Shown here: piece by piece, positions 32,050 to 40,487 of the stretch
Numbering within the stretch: position 1 is the first letter of the stretch
Layout: every line of letters begins with the position of its first letter
NCBI RefSeq assembly: GCF_017939625.1
Contig: NZ_JAGKTC010000001.1
Location: 1,551,580 to 1,595,376 of the forward strand
Length of the DNA stretch: 43,797 nucleotides
Reading direction: 5' to 3'
From: Pseudoxanthomonas helianthi
GTDB lineage: Bacteria > Pseudomonadota > Gammaproteobacteria > Xanthomonadales > Xanthomonadaceae
The notes under the pieces: generated by a model
The model's input: the letters and a program-made list of their open reading frames with translations, nothing else
What the model was told of the DNA's origin: nothing
Database searches by the model: none
Program-made: the position numbers and the translations under genes

Positions 32050-34155
32050 ATGTCCCGATTCGTCCTGGCCTGCCTGGCCGCAGGTCTTGCCGCTGGCGCG
32101 GTCTCCATGCAGCAAGCCCATGCACAGGAGAAGCCCGTGGCCAACGATCCCTACGCCTGGCTGGAAGACGTCGAAGGCCAGAAGCCGCTGGACTGGGTCA
32201 AGGCCCAGAACGCCAGGACCGAGGCCGAAATCGCCGCCACGCCGGCGTTCAAGCAGCTCGAGGCGGACATCCTCGCGATCCTCGATTCCGATGCGAAGAT
32301 CCCCGGCGTCGAGAAGATCGGCGACTACTACTACAACTTCTGGAAGGACAAGCAGCACGAGCGCGGCCTGTGGCGGCGCACCACGCTGGACGAATACCGC
32401 AAGCCGCAACCGCAATGGGAAACCGTGCTGGACCTCGATGCCCTGAACAAGGCCGAAGGCACCAACTGGGTCTGGCATGGCGCGGACTGCCTGCGCCCCG
32501 ATTACAAGCGCTGCCTGATCGCCCTGTCGCGCGGCGGTTCCGACGCCGACGTGACCCGCGAGTTCGACCTGACCACCAAGGACTGGGTGAAGGACGGCTT
32601 CTTCCGTCCGGAAGCCAAGGGCGGGCTGGGCTGGAAGGACGCCGACACCGTCTACGTCTACACCGACTTCGGCCCGGGCAGCATGACCAGCTCCGGCTAT
32701 CCGCGCATCGCCAAGGAATGGAAGCGCGGCACGCCGCTGTCGGCGGCGAGCGTGGTCTACGAAGGCAAGCCGGACGACATGTACATCGCGGCGATGCACG
32801 ACGACACGCCGGGTTTCGAGCGCGATTTCGTCAGCCGCACGCTGGCCTTCTACAACGACGAGCTGTACCTGCGCGGGAAGGACGACAAGCTCATCAAGAT
32901 CGACGCGCCGAATTCGGCCAACAAGGGCGCGCATCGCGAATGGCTGACCCTGGAGCTGCGCGAGCCATGGTCGGTCGGCGGCAAGGAATACAAGGCGGGC
33001 TCGCTGCTGGCCGCGAAATTCGACGACTTCGTCGCCGGCAAGCGCGAGTTCACTGTGCTGTTCGAGCCTACCGACAAGACTTCACTGTCAAGCTTCAGCT
33101 GGACGAAGAACCACTTGGTGCTCAATGTGCTGGACGACGTGAAAAGCCGGCTCAGCGTGCTGACGCCCGCCCACGGCGAATGGAAAAAGAGCGACTTCGT
33201 CGGCGCGCCGAGTTTCGGCACCCTCGGCGTCAGCGCGGTCGACGATGACGAATCCGATGCGGTGTGGCTGACTTCCACCGATTTCCTGACCCCGACCACG
33301 CTGTCGCTGGCCGAGATCGGCAAGCAGCCGGAAAAGCTGAAATCGAACCCGGTGTTCTTCGACGCCTCGAAGGACGAGATCGAACAGCACTTCGCCACTT
33401 CGAAGGACGGCACCAAGGTCCCGTATTTCCTGGTCCGTCCGAAGAACCTGAAGTTCGACGGCGACAATCCGACCCTGTTGTACGGCTACGGCGGCTTCGA
33501 GGTTTCGCTGACGCCCAGCTATTCCGGCGGTATCGGCAAGGGTTGGCTGGAGAAGGGCGGCGTGTACGTGCTGGCCAACATCCGCGGCGGCGGCGAATAC
33601 GGCCCGCGCTGGCACCAGGCCGCGCTGAAGGCCAACCGCCACAAGGCCTACGAGGACTTCGCCGCGGTCGCCGAAGACCTGGTCGCGAAGAAGATCACCT
33701 CGCCCAAGCGCCTGGGCATCCAGGGCGGCAGCAACGGCGGCCTGCTGATGGGCAACATGCTGACCCAGTACCCGCAGCTGTTCGGCGCGGTGGTGTGCCA
33801 GGTACCGCTGCTGGACATGAAACGCTACAGCCACCTGCTGGCCGGCGCGTCGTGGATGGCCGAGTACGGCGACCCGGACACCGCCGACTGGGAATTCATC
33901 AAGACCTTCTCGCCGTACCAGCTGTTCGACGCATCGAAAACCTACCCGCCGACCATCTTCATGACCTCGACCCGCGACGACCGCGTGCATCCGGGCCATG
34001 CGCGCAAGATGGCCGCACAGATGATCGACGCCGGCAAGGACGTGCGCTATTACGAGAACATCGAAGGCGGCCACGGCGGCGCGGCCAACAATGCGCAGCA
34101 GGCGCGCATGAACGCGCTGGCCTACACCTTCCTGTGGCAGCAGTTAGGCAAATGA
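32050..34155 (+). CDS. Secreted prolyl oligopeptidase (S9A family serine peptidase)
   Basis: A 701-aa protein. AGGAG precedes the ATG; the signal peptide ends at about residue 25 (QAHA, then Q), so the enzyme works in the periplasm or outside. An N-terminal start of the S9 type (DPYAWLEDVEG) leads to a seven-bladed propeller region. The catalytic alpha/beta-hydrolase domain follows from about residue 470: LLYGYGGFEVS, ANIRGGGEYG, nucleophile S561 in QGGSNGGLLMG, D644 in TRDDRVHPGH and H675 in EGGHGG. Length is normal for prolyl oligopeptidase. It cleaves short proline-containing peptides. A second S9 peptidase follows 90 nt later. Confidence 0.92.
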   Translation: MSRFVLACLAAGLAAGAVSMQQAHAQEKPVANDPYAWLEDVEGQKPLDWVKAQNARTEAEIAATPAFKQLEADILAILDSDAKIPGVEKIGDYYYNFWKDKQHERGLWRRTTLDEYRKPQPQWETVLDLDALNKAEGTNWVWHGADCLRPDYKRCLIALSRGGSDADVTREFDLTTKDWVKDGFFRPEAKGGLGWKDADTVYVYTDFGPGSMTSSGYPRIAKEWKRGTPLSAASVVYEGKPDDMYIAAMHDDTPGFERDFVSRTLAFYNDELYLRGKDDKLIKIDAPNSANKGAHREWLTLELREPWSVGGKEYKAGSLLAAKFDDFVAGKREFTVLFEPTDKTSLSSFSWTKNHLVLNVLDDVKSRLSVLTPAHGEWKKSDFVGAPSFGTLGVSAVDDDESDAVWLTSTDFLTPTTLSLAEIGKQPEKLKSNPVFFDASKDEIEQHFATSKDGTKVPYFLVRPKNLKFDGDNPTLLYGYGGFEVSLTPSYSGGIGKGWLEKGGVYVLANIRGGGEYGPRWHQAALKANRHKAYEDFAAVAEDLVAKKITSPKRLGIQGGSNGGLLMGNMLTQYPQLFGAVVCQVPLLDMKRYSHLLAGASWMAEYGDPDTADWEFIKTFSPYQLFDASKTYPPTIFMTSTRDDRVHPGHARKMAAQMIDAGKDVRYYENIEGGHGGAANNAQQARMNALAYTFLWQQLGK

Positions 34156-34245
34156 ACCGTTCGTTCGTCCAGGACTCTTGCCAGTCACCCCGCGACGGCA
34201 GCCACTGCCGTCGCCTTGTATTGGATGCAATAGGGGCCACATAGA

Positions 34246-36417
34246 ATGAAGCCGACCACCCTCCTGATCGCCACCGCCCTGCTGATGACCACGCACCCGA
34301 TTTCCGCCCTCGCCGCCGATGCCACCCCGCCCGACGTGGCGAAGAAACCCCATGTGGTGAAGGCCCCGTTCGGCGCGGAACGCAACGACGAGTACTACTG
34401 GCTGCGCGACGACAAGCGCGAAAACCCGGACATGCTGGCCTACCTGAAGGCCGAGAACGCCTATGCCGACGCGCTGCTGGCGCCGCTGAAGCCGGTGCAG
34501 GACAAGCTGTACGACGAGGTCGTCGCCCGGATCAAGCAGGACGACAGCTCGGTGCCGTACCGCGAGCGGGGCTGGTGGTACTACTCGCGCTTCGAGAAGG
34601 GCAAGGACTACCCGGTGCACGCGCGGCGCAAGGACGGTCCCGGCGTCGACGCGCTGGCGATCCAGAAGGCCAACGAAGCGAACGATTTCGCCGGCGAGCA
34701 GGTGCTGCTCGACATCAATGCGCTGGCCACCGGCCACGACTACTACAGCGTGGCCAATTACGAGGTGAGCCAGGACAACGCGATCCTGGCCTATGCCGAC
34801 GACACCAACGGCCGCCGCCAGTACACGGTCCGCTTCCGCGACCTTGCCGGCAACGCCACTTATTCCGAAGAGATCAAGGGCGTTTCCGGCGACCTGGTCT
34901 GGGCCGACGACAACCGCACCCTGCTGTACCTGGAGAACGATCCGGTGACCCTGCTCGGCGTGCGGGTCAAGGCCCACGTGCTGGGCACGCCGGTGGCTTC
35001 CGACCGCGTGCTGTACGAAGAGCCGGACGACAGCTGCTACCTCAGCGTGATGCGCAGCCGCGACGATCGCTACATCATGATCCATTCCGGCAGTACCGTG
35101 TTCGGCGAGGTGCGTTACGCGCCTGCCGCCGACCCGCGCGAATTCAAGGTGCTGGCGCCGCGCGAACGCGATGTCGAATACGACGCCGACCACCACGGCG
35201 GGCGCTGGGTGATCCACACCAACGCCGACAAGGCGACCAACTTCAAGATCGTCACCGCGGCGGACGGCTCGACTTCGCGCAAGGACTGGAAGGACTGGAT
35301 CGCGCACCGCGACGACGTGTTCATCGAAGGCTTCGAGCTGTTCGACGGCTTCGCCGCGATCGAGGAACGCTCCGATGCGCTAGAGCGCGTACGCATCCTG
35401 CGCAACGACGGCGGCGAGGAATACGTCAAGGCCGACGAGCCGGTGTATTCGATGGGCCTGTCGACCAATGCCGAAGCCGGCAGCGACTGGTTGCGTTACG
35501 GTTACACCTCGATGACCACGCCGGCCACGACCTACGAATTGAACGTGAAGACCGGCGAACGCCGCCTGCTGAAGCAGCAGCCGGTACCCGGCTACGATCC
35601 GTCGCAATACGTCACCGAGCGCGTCTGGGCGCCGGCGCGGGATGGCGTGAAGATCCCCGTGTCGCTGGTCTACAAGAAGGGTTTCGAGAAGAACGGCAAG
35701 GCGGCGATGCTGCAGTACGCCTACGGCAGCTACGGCCATTCGACCGACCCGGGCTTTTCCGTCACCACGGTCAGCCTGCTCGACCGCGGCATGGTCTACG
35801 CCATCGCCCACATCCGCGGCGGCCAGGAGATGGGCCGCAAGTGGTACGAGGACGGCAAGCTGCTGCACAAGAAGAACACCTTCACCGACTTCATCGACGT
35901 CACCGATTACCTGGTGAAGCAGGGTTACGCCGCGCCCGACCGCGTCGCCGCGTACGGCGGCAGCGCCGGCGGCCTGCTGATGGGTGCGATCTCGAACATG
36001 GCGCCGGACCGCTACCGGGTGATCCTGTCCCAGGTGCCGTTCGTCGACGTGGTCACCACGATGCTCGACCCGAGCATTCCGCTGACCACCAACGAGTACG
36101 ACGAGTGGGGCAACCCGGAGAAGAAGACGTACTACGACTACATGGTCACCTACTCGCCGTACGACAACCTGGAGAAGAAGGCTTATCCGGCGATGTTCGT
36201 CGGCACCGGCCTGTGGGATTCGCAGGTGCAGTACTGGGAGCCGGCCAAGTACGTCGCCCGCCTGCGCGACCTGGATACGTCGCGGGCGCCGGTGGTGTTC
36301 CGCATCAACATGGAAGCCGGCCATGGCGGCAAGTCGGGGCGTTTCCGCAAGTACCGCGAGCAGGCGGAGATGTATTCGTTCATGCTCGACCAGCTGGGCG
36401 TCGAATCCGGCCGATGA
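34246..36417 (+). CDS. ptrB: Secreted oligopeptidase B-type S9 serine peptidase
   Basis: A 723-aa protein with signal peptide (LLIATALLMTTHPISALA, cleavage at about residue 24). Family features are the start KAPFGAERNDEYYWLRDDKR, the propeller domain, and the hydrolase domain with LQYAYGSYGHS, AHIRGGQEMG, S573 in YGGSAGGLLMG, D658 in GLWDSQVQYWEP and H693 in EAGHGGKSGRF. Oligopeptidase B cleaves after Lys and Arg in short peptides. Classical E. coli PtrB is cytoplasmic, so the signal peptide here marks the exported version. It follows the S9A peptidase with 90 nt between them; both may serve use of extracellular peptides, which is inferred. Confidence 0.92.
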   Translation: MKPTTLLIATALLMTTHPISALAADATPPDVAKKPHVVKAPFGAERNDEYYWLRDDKRENPDMLAYLKAENAYADALLAPLKPVQDKLYDEVVARIKQDDSSVPYRERGWWYYSRFEKGKDYPVHARRKDGPGVDALAIQKANEANDFAGEQVLLDINALATGHDYYSVANYEVSQDNAILAYADDTNGRRQYTVRFRDLAGNATYSEEIKGVSGDLVWADDNRTLLYLENDPVTLLGVRVKAHVLGTPVASDRVLYEEPDDSCYLSVMRSRDDRYIMIHSGSTVFGEVRYAPAADPREFKVLAPRERDVEYDADHHGGRWVIHTNADKATNFKIVTAADGSTSRKDWKDWIAHRDDVFIEGFELFDGFAAIEERSDALERVRILRNDGGEEYVKADEPVYSMGLSTNAEAGSDWLRYGYTSMTTPATTYELNVKTGERRLLKQQPVPGYDPSQYVTERVWAPARDGVKIPVSLVYKKGFEKNGKAAMLQYAYGSYGHSTDPGFSVTTVSLLDRGMVYAIAHIRGGQEMGRKWYEDGKLLHKKNTFTDFIDVTDYLVKQGYAAPDRVAAYGGSAGGLLMGAISNMAPDRYRVILSQVPFVDVVTTMLDPSIPLTTNEYDEWGNPEKKTYYDYMVTYSPYDNLEKKAYPAMFVGTGLWDSQVQYWEPAKYVARLRDLDTSRAPVVFRINMEAGHGGKSGRFRKYREQAEMYSFMLDQLGVESGR

Positions 36418-36448
36418 GCCGGGCGCGCCCGCGGTGCGGGGTGGCGGC

Positions 36449-36811
36449 ATGAGTCGTTGGGCGTGGGCGCTGCTGGCCTACGCCAGCCTCGGCCTGGGCA
36501 TCGTCGGCATCGTGGTGCCGGGCCTGCCGACGGTGCCGTTCGTGTTGCTGGCCGCATTCGCCGCCGCGCGCGGCTCGCGGCGCCTGCATGACTGGTTGCT
36601 GGCGCACGAGCGGTTCGGCCCGGCGATCCGCGATTGGGAACGCGAAGGCGCGGTATCGCGGCGCGCCAAAGTGCTGGCCACCGGGATGATGGCGCTGAGC
36701 GCGGCGGTCATGTTCCTCACTGCACCGAAATGGTGGATGGCCGCGATCGGCAGCGCGACCATGGCTTGCGTCGCCGTGTGGTTGTGGCGGCGGCCCGAGC
36801 CACGCCGCTGA
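36449..36811 (+). CDS. DUF454 (YbaN) family inner-membrane protein
   Basis: A 120-aa protein. Three hydrophobic segments are visible: about 5-40 (WALLAYASLGLGIVGIVVPG ... FVLLAAFAAARGS, with the family turn GLPTVPFVLLAA) and about 78-112. The conserved amphipathic stretch RLHDWLLAHERFGPAIRDWE matches YbaN. Function is not established in the family. It starts 31 nt after the oligopeptidase stop codon. Confidence 0.9.
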   Translation: MSRWAWALLAYASLGLGIVGIVVPGLPTVPFVLLAAFAAARGSRRLHDWLLAHERFGPAIRDWEREGAVSRRAKVLATGMMALSAAVMFLTAPKWWMAAIGSATMACVAVWLWRRPEPRR

Positions 36812-36836
36812 CCCGACCGGTTCATGGCCGAGTGGC

Positions 36837-36842
36837 TATACT
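36837..36842 (+). promoter_or_regulatory. Candidate -10 box of lptM (leaderless geometry)
   Basis: TATACT is followed by exactly six nucleotides (CGGCCG) and then the ATG of lptM at 36849. The box lies in the loop of a GGCCGAG/CTCGGCC inverted repeat (about 36826-36847). No Shine-Dalgarno is present. Confidence 0.5.
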
Positions 36843-36848
36843 CGGCCG

Positions 36849-37097
36849 ATGAAGACCTCGCTTCGCCTCGCCTTTGCCGCCGTCGCGCTGGCCCTGCTCG
36901 CCGCCTGCGGCGCCAAGGGCCCGCTGTTCCTGCCGACCAAGGACGCCCCGGCCGAAACGCCGGCAGCCCCCGCCGAAACCCCGGCGACGGAAACGACCCC
37001 GACGGAAGCCGCGCCGGCCGAGCAGCCGGCGACCGAACCGACGACCCCCGAATCCGCGCCCGTGACCCCACCGTCCACGCCGGATGCGCGCCGCTGA
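36849..37097 (+). CDS. lptM: LptM-type lipoprotein (YifL family)
   Basis: An 82-aa protein with lipobox LLAAC (Cys20) followed by the family signature GAKGPLFLP. In E. coli LptM assists disulfide maturation of the lipopolysaccharide translocon protein LptD. After residue 33 the sequence is a low-complexity Pro/Thr/Ala/Glu tail, longer than the E. coli tail as I recall it. The end overlaps dapF by 14 nt, preserving the yifL-dapF order of enterobacteria. The identity rests on the lipobox signature and the neighbour. Confidence 0.9.
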   Translation: MKTSLRLAFAAVALALLAACGAKGPLFLPTKDAPAETPAAPAETPATETTPTEAAPAEQPATEPTTPESAPVTPPSTPDARR

Positions 37098-37935
37098 CAC
37101 GCCCGTGCTGCGCTTCAGCAAGATGCACGGCGCGGGCAACGACTTCGTCGTGCTCGACCTGCGCGATGGCACGCCGCCGCCCGATGCCGCGCTCGCCGCG
37201 AAGCTCGCGGACCGCCACTTCGGCGTCGGTTGCGACCAGATCCTGACCATCGAGGCGCCGCGCGCGCCGGGTTCGGTCGCGTCCTATCGCATTTGGAACG
37301 CCGACGGCTCCAACTCGCAGCAATGCGGCAACGGCGCGCGTTGCGTCGCCGCGTGGCTGGTACGCGATGGCGCGGCGCAGGGCCGGGAGTTCAGCATCGA
37401 CAGCCCGGTGGCGACCCACGTGGTCGAGGCCCTGCCGAACGGCGATTACGCGGTCGCACTGGGCGTGCCGGATTTCGAGCCGGCGCGAATTCCGCTGGCC
37501 GGCTTCGCCACGGCGCAGGACATCTACGAGACCGATCTGGAGGGCCACGCGGTGCGCTTCGGCGCGGTGTCGATGGGCAATCCGCACGCGCTGATCGAAG
37601 TGACCGATGTCGATGCGGCGCCGGTCGCCGCGCTAGGCCCGCAGTTGCAGCGCAGCGCCGCCTTCCCGCAATCGGCCAACATCGGCTTCGCCGAAATCGT
37701 CTCGCGCGACCGCATCCGCCTGCGCGTGTACGAGCGCGGCGTCGGCGAAACCCTCGCCTGCGGCAGCGGCGCCTGTGCGGCGGCGGCGGTGCTGATGCGG
37801 CGCGGCCGCGTCGACCGCGACGTGACCGTGGCGCTGCCCGGCGGCGACTTGCGCATCCGCTGGCCGGACGGCAGCGCGCAGGTCATCATGTCGGGACCGG
37901 CGGCATTCGTATTCGAAGGGGAATGGCTTGTCTAG
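37084..37935 (+). CDS. dapF: Diaminopimelate epimerase
   Basis: A 283-aa enzyme that converts LL- to meso-diaminopimelate for lysine and peptidoglycan synthesis. The active-site cysteines are C81 ([13 protein letters not shown]) and C226 ([13 protein letters not shown]). [12 protein letters not shown] and GVGCDQIL are also diagnostic. The ATG at 37084 overlaps lptM; a GTG at 37105 (giving VLRFSKMHG) is an alternative start closer to the usual family length. DUF484, xerC and hslVU follow, the conserved gammaproteobacterial order. Confidence 0.95.
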   Translation: MRAADTPVLRFSKMHGAGNDFVVLDLRDGTPPPDAALAAKLADRHFGVGCDQILTIEAPRAPGSVASYRIWNADGSNSQQCGNGARCVAAWLVRDGAAQGREFSIDSPVATHVVEALPNGDYAVALGVPDFEPARIPLAGFATAQDIYETDLEGHAVRFGAVSMGNPHALIEVTDVDAAPVAALGPQLQRSAAFPQSANIGFAEIVSRDRIRLRVYERGVGETLACGSGACAAAAVLMRRGRVDRDVTVALPGGDLRIRWPDGSAQVIMSGPAAFVFEGEWLV

Positions 37936-37947
37936 GAGCAGGACACC

Positions 37948-38619
37948 GTGAGCGATATCGAGAAACTGGGTGCGCACGAAGTCGCGGCTTGGCTGCGCCG
38001 GCATCCGACCTTCCTGCGCCAGTTCCCCGATCTGGCCTTGAGCCTGGTGGTGCCGCGCGACGAAGGCCCGACCGCGTCGCTGGCCAGCTACCAGCTGGAC
38101 GTGCTGCGCGACAAGAACCGCGAACTGTCCAAGCGCCTGAACGAGCTGTTCGCCAACGCGCAGGAAAACGAACGCCTGGTCGTGCGCACGCACCAGCTGA
38201 CCCTGGCGCTGCTGAAGCAGAACAGCGCCGCCGACACCTTGCGCGCGACCGCCGCGTCGCTGGAAGAGGATTTCAACGGCGACCTGGTGCGGATCGTGTC
38301 GTTCAAACCGGTCCCGGGGCTGGAGGAGGCCGCGTGGCTGCAGGTCGTCGAACCCGGCAGCGCATCGCTGGCGCCGTTCCGCGACTGCCTCGCCGACGGC
38401 GAGCCGCTGTGCGGCCGCCTGCAACCGGAAAAGAACGCGCTGCTGTACGGCGCGCGCGCCGGCGAAGTCGCCTCGTCCGCGCTGTTGCCGCTGCCCGGCA
38501 TCGGCCTGGTCGCGGTCGGCAGCCGCGACGGCAACCGTTTCTATCCCGGCATGGGCACCTTGTTCCTGCGCATGATGGGCGAGGCGCTGGCGACGGCGCT
38601 CAGGCGATTCGATGGGTAA
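37948..38619 (+). CDS. DUF484 family protein
   Basis: A 223-aa protein starting at a GTG with AGGAGCAGGA upstream. An N-terminal segment typical of the family (EVAAWLRRHPTFLRQFPDLA) is followed by a coiled-coil-like region (about residues 48-90, RDKNRELSKRLNELFANAQE) and a GAF-like C-terminal half. Genes for DUF484 proteins sit between dapF and xerC in many gammaproteobacteria, as here (YigA in E. coli). The function is not established. Confidence 0.92.
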   Translation: MSDIEKLGAHEVAAWLRRHPTFLRQFPDLALSLVVPRDEGPTASLASYQLDVLRDKNRELSKRLNELFANAQENERLVVRTHQLTLALLKQNSAADTLRATAASLEEDFNGDLVRIVSFKPVPGLEEAAWLQVVEPGSASLAPFRDCLADGEPLCGRLQPEKNALLYGARAGEVASSALLPLPGIGLVAVGSRDGNRFYPGMGTLFLRMMGEALATALRRFDG

Positions 38620-38635
38620 CCGAAACGCTTCTTGC

Positions 38636-38740
38636 CGTCATTCCAGCGAAAGCTGGAATCCATTTTGCGTCTGCTCCCGATCGTGAGCGGAAAAGGCAAC
38701 CTCAAAGTCAAAATGGATCCCGGCGTGCGCCGGGATGACG
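38636..38740. repeat. Inverted pair of CGTCAT-type repeats overlapping the xerC start
   Basis: The first arm (38636-38667) begins CGTCATTCCAGCG and ends CATTTTG. The second (38709-38740) is the reverse orientation, beginning CAAAATGGATCC and ending GGGATGACG. Each arm has its own hairpin (CCAGC/GCTGG and CCCGGCG/CGCCGGG) and the pair can form a long stem, as in REPINs. The ATG and GTG start candidates of xerC lie inside the second arm. Confidence 0.8.
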
Positions 38741-39630
38741 AACGAAATGCTGGTTCGTCGATCGTCGATTTTCTTTCCCACTTGCAAGTCGAGCGCCGCA
38801 TGTCGGCGAACACGCTCGACGCCTATCGTCGCGATCTCGACGCGTTGCAGGCCTGGGCGACGGAGCAGGGCACGGCCGATCCCACGCAGCTCGACACCGC
38901 ACAACTGCGCGCCTTCATCGCCGCCGAACACCGTCGCGGCCTGTCGCCGAAGAGCCTGCAGCGCCGCCTGTCGGCCTGCCGCAGCCTATTCGCGTGGTTG
39001 CTGAAGCACGGCCGCGTCGCCGCCAATCCCGCCGCCGGCATCCGCGCGCCGAAGGCGCCGCGCAAGTTGCCGCAGGTGCTCGATGCCGATGAAGCCGTGC
39101 AACTGGTCGAAGTGCCGACCGATGCGCCATTGGGCCTGCGCGACCGCGCGTTGCTGGAACTGTTCTATTCCTCCGGCCTGCGCCTGAGCGAACTGTGCGC
39201 GTTGCGCTGGAACGCGCTGGACCTGACCGGCGGTTTCGTCCAGGTCACCGGCAAGGGCAACAAGCAACGGATCGTGCCGGTCGGCTCGCATGCCCGCGCC
39301 GCGCTGCAGGCCTGGGGCGACGAGCAGAAGGCGCCGGTCGACGCCTGCGTGTTCCCCGGCCGCGGCGGTGCGCCGATCTCGCAACGCGCGGTGCAGATCC
39401 GGATCAAGCAGCTGGCCCATCGGCAGGGCCTGTTCAAGCACGTGCACCCGCACATGCTGCGGCACAGCTTCGCCAGCCACATCCTCGAGTCGTCGGGCGA
39501 CCTGCGCGGCGTGCAGGAACTGCTGGGCCACGCCGACATCTCGACCACTCAGATCTACACGCACCTGGATTTCCAGCACCTGGCCAAGGTCTACGACGCG
39601 GCACATCCCAGGGCCAAGCGCAAACCGTAG
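38713..39630 (+). CDS. xerC: Site-specific tyrosine recombinase XerC
   Basis: A 305-aa protein. The SAM-like N-terminal domain contains [20 protein letters not shown] and LDAYRRDL; the catalytic domain has Arg in [35 protein letters not shown] and nucleophile Y282. With XerD it resolves chromosome dimers at dif during division. The start is uncertain: ATG 38713 and GTG 38725 both lie inside an intergenic repeat, and a longer reading from TTG 38632 would only add translated repeat. The first 12-16 residues ([10 protein letters not shown]) are therefore repeat-derived. The stop codon TAG forms part of the GTAG head of a REP at 39627. Confidence 0.93.
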   Translation: MDPGVRRDDERNAGSSIVDFLSHLQVERRMSANTLDAYRRDLDALQAWATEQGTADPTQLDTAQLRAFIAAEHRRGLSPKSLQRRLSACRSLFAWLLKHGRVAANPAAGIRAPKAPRKLPQVLDADEAVQLVEVPTDAPLGLRDRALLELFYSSGLRLSELCALRWNALDLTGGFVQVTGKGNKQRIVPVGSHARAALQAWGDEQKAPVDACVFPGRGGAPISQRAVQIRIKQLAHRQGLFKHVHPHMLRHSFASHILESSGDLRGVQELLGHADISTTQIYTHLDFQHLAKVYDAAHPRAKRKP

Positions 39631-39718
39631 GAGCGCACCTGGGCGCGACCGGAAATTATCCGGAGCGGAATTCTCCGCGTGGCGCAATTTCCATGGTCGC
39701 GCCCAGGTGCGCTCCTAC
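39627..39718. repeat. REPIN-like inverted pair of 24-nt GTAGGAGCG REPs
   Basis: The arms at 39627-39650 and 39695-39718 are perfect 24-nt reverse complements, each identical to the single REP at 31242. A GGAAATT/AATTTCC pair and an inner GCGGA-ATTC-TCCGC hairpin extend the fold. It fills most of the gap between xerC and hslV; the xerC stop codon is inside its first four bases. Confidence 0.9.
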
Positions 39719-39778
39719 AGAAAGGCTTGAACCCCTCCGGCCTGCCCCCACCTACAAGTGGGTACCCCGGAGACCCCA

Positions 39779-40330
39779 ATGGATCCCAGCCAGAATCCCA
39801 ACGTGTTCCACGCCACCACCATCATCGCGGTGCGCCGCGACGGCCATGTCGCCGTCGCCGGCGACGGCCAGGTCACCCTCGGCCACACGGTGATGAAGGG
39901 CAACGCGCGCAAGGTGCGCCGGCTCGGCCGCGACGGCCAGGTGCTGGCCGGTTTCGCCGGCGCCGCGGCCGATGCCTTCACCCTGTTCGAACTGTTCGAA
40001 GCCAAGCTGGAAAAGCACGGCCAGTTGCAACGCGCCGCGGTCGAGCTGGCCAAGGATTGGCGCACCGAGCGCCGCCTCGGCAAGCTGGAGGCGCTGCTGG
40101 CGGTGGCCGACAAGGACACCTCCCTGATCATCAGCGGCACCGGCGACGTGATCGAGCCGGAGGACGGCATCATCGCCATCGGCTCCGGCGGCAGCTACGC
40201 GCTGTCGGCGGCGCGCGCGCTGCTCGCGCACACGCAGCTGGACGCGAAGTCCATCGCGGTCGAGGCGCTGAACATCGCCGGCGACATCTGCATCTACACC
40301 AATCGCAACGTGGTGGTCGAAGAGCTCTGA
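39779..40330 (+). CDS. hslV: ATP-dependent protease proteolytic subunit HslV (ClpQ)
   Basis: A 183-aa proteasome-like peptidase subunit; it forms a double hexamer capped by HslU. The catalytic threonine should be T13 in [30 protein letters not shown] and [15 protein letters not shown] are family segments. Most HslV proteins start at Met directly before Thr, whereas here 12 residues ([12 protein letters not shown]) precede it, so processing of a short propeptide is needed. GGAG lies 6 nt before the ATG. hslU follows after 157 nt that contain a repeat. Confidence 0.95.
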   Translation: MDPSQNPNVFHATTIIAVRRDGHVAVAGDGQVTLGHTVMKGNARKVRRLGRDGQVLAGFAGAAADAFTLFELFEAKLEKHGQLQRAAVELAKDWRTERRLGKLEALLAVADKDTSLIISGTGDVIEPEDGIIAIGSGGSYALSAARALLAHTQLDAKSIAVEALNIAGDICIYTNRNVVVEEL

Positions 40331-40334
40331 TCCG

Positions 40335-40428
40335 CCTTCCCCCTTCGCAGAAGGGGGATCGAGGGGAATCTGCTTTTCGCGCCAAGGCTGCCAAGAGCAA
40401 ATCCCCCGTAGCCCCCTTGGAAAAGGGG
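40335..40428. repeat. C-rich inverted intergenic repeat between hslV and hslU
   Basis: The left part (40335-40376) contains the hairpin CCCCCTTC-GCA-GAAGGGGG, then a GAGGGGAATCTGCTT segment. The right part (40396-40428) carries AGCAAATCCCCC and GCCCCCTTGG-AAAAGGGG. The two parts can pair imperfectly with each other. This is a recurrent xanthomonad-type intergenic repeat; in the operon mRNA it could affect stability or relative expression of hslV and hslU. Confidence 0.65.
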
Positions 40429-40487
40429 CGAAGCAAGAACGGAAGAACCTTTCGAATCCCGCCGCACCAACGAATCGCCAAGCACAA

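Noticed and set aside
38632..38712. xerC start at TTG 38632
   Set aside because: The added residues ([10 protein letters not shown] and onward) are translated CGTCAT-type repeat, a frequent artefact. The family start lies near 38713-38760.
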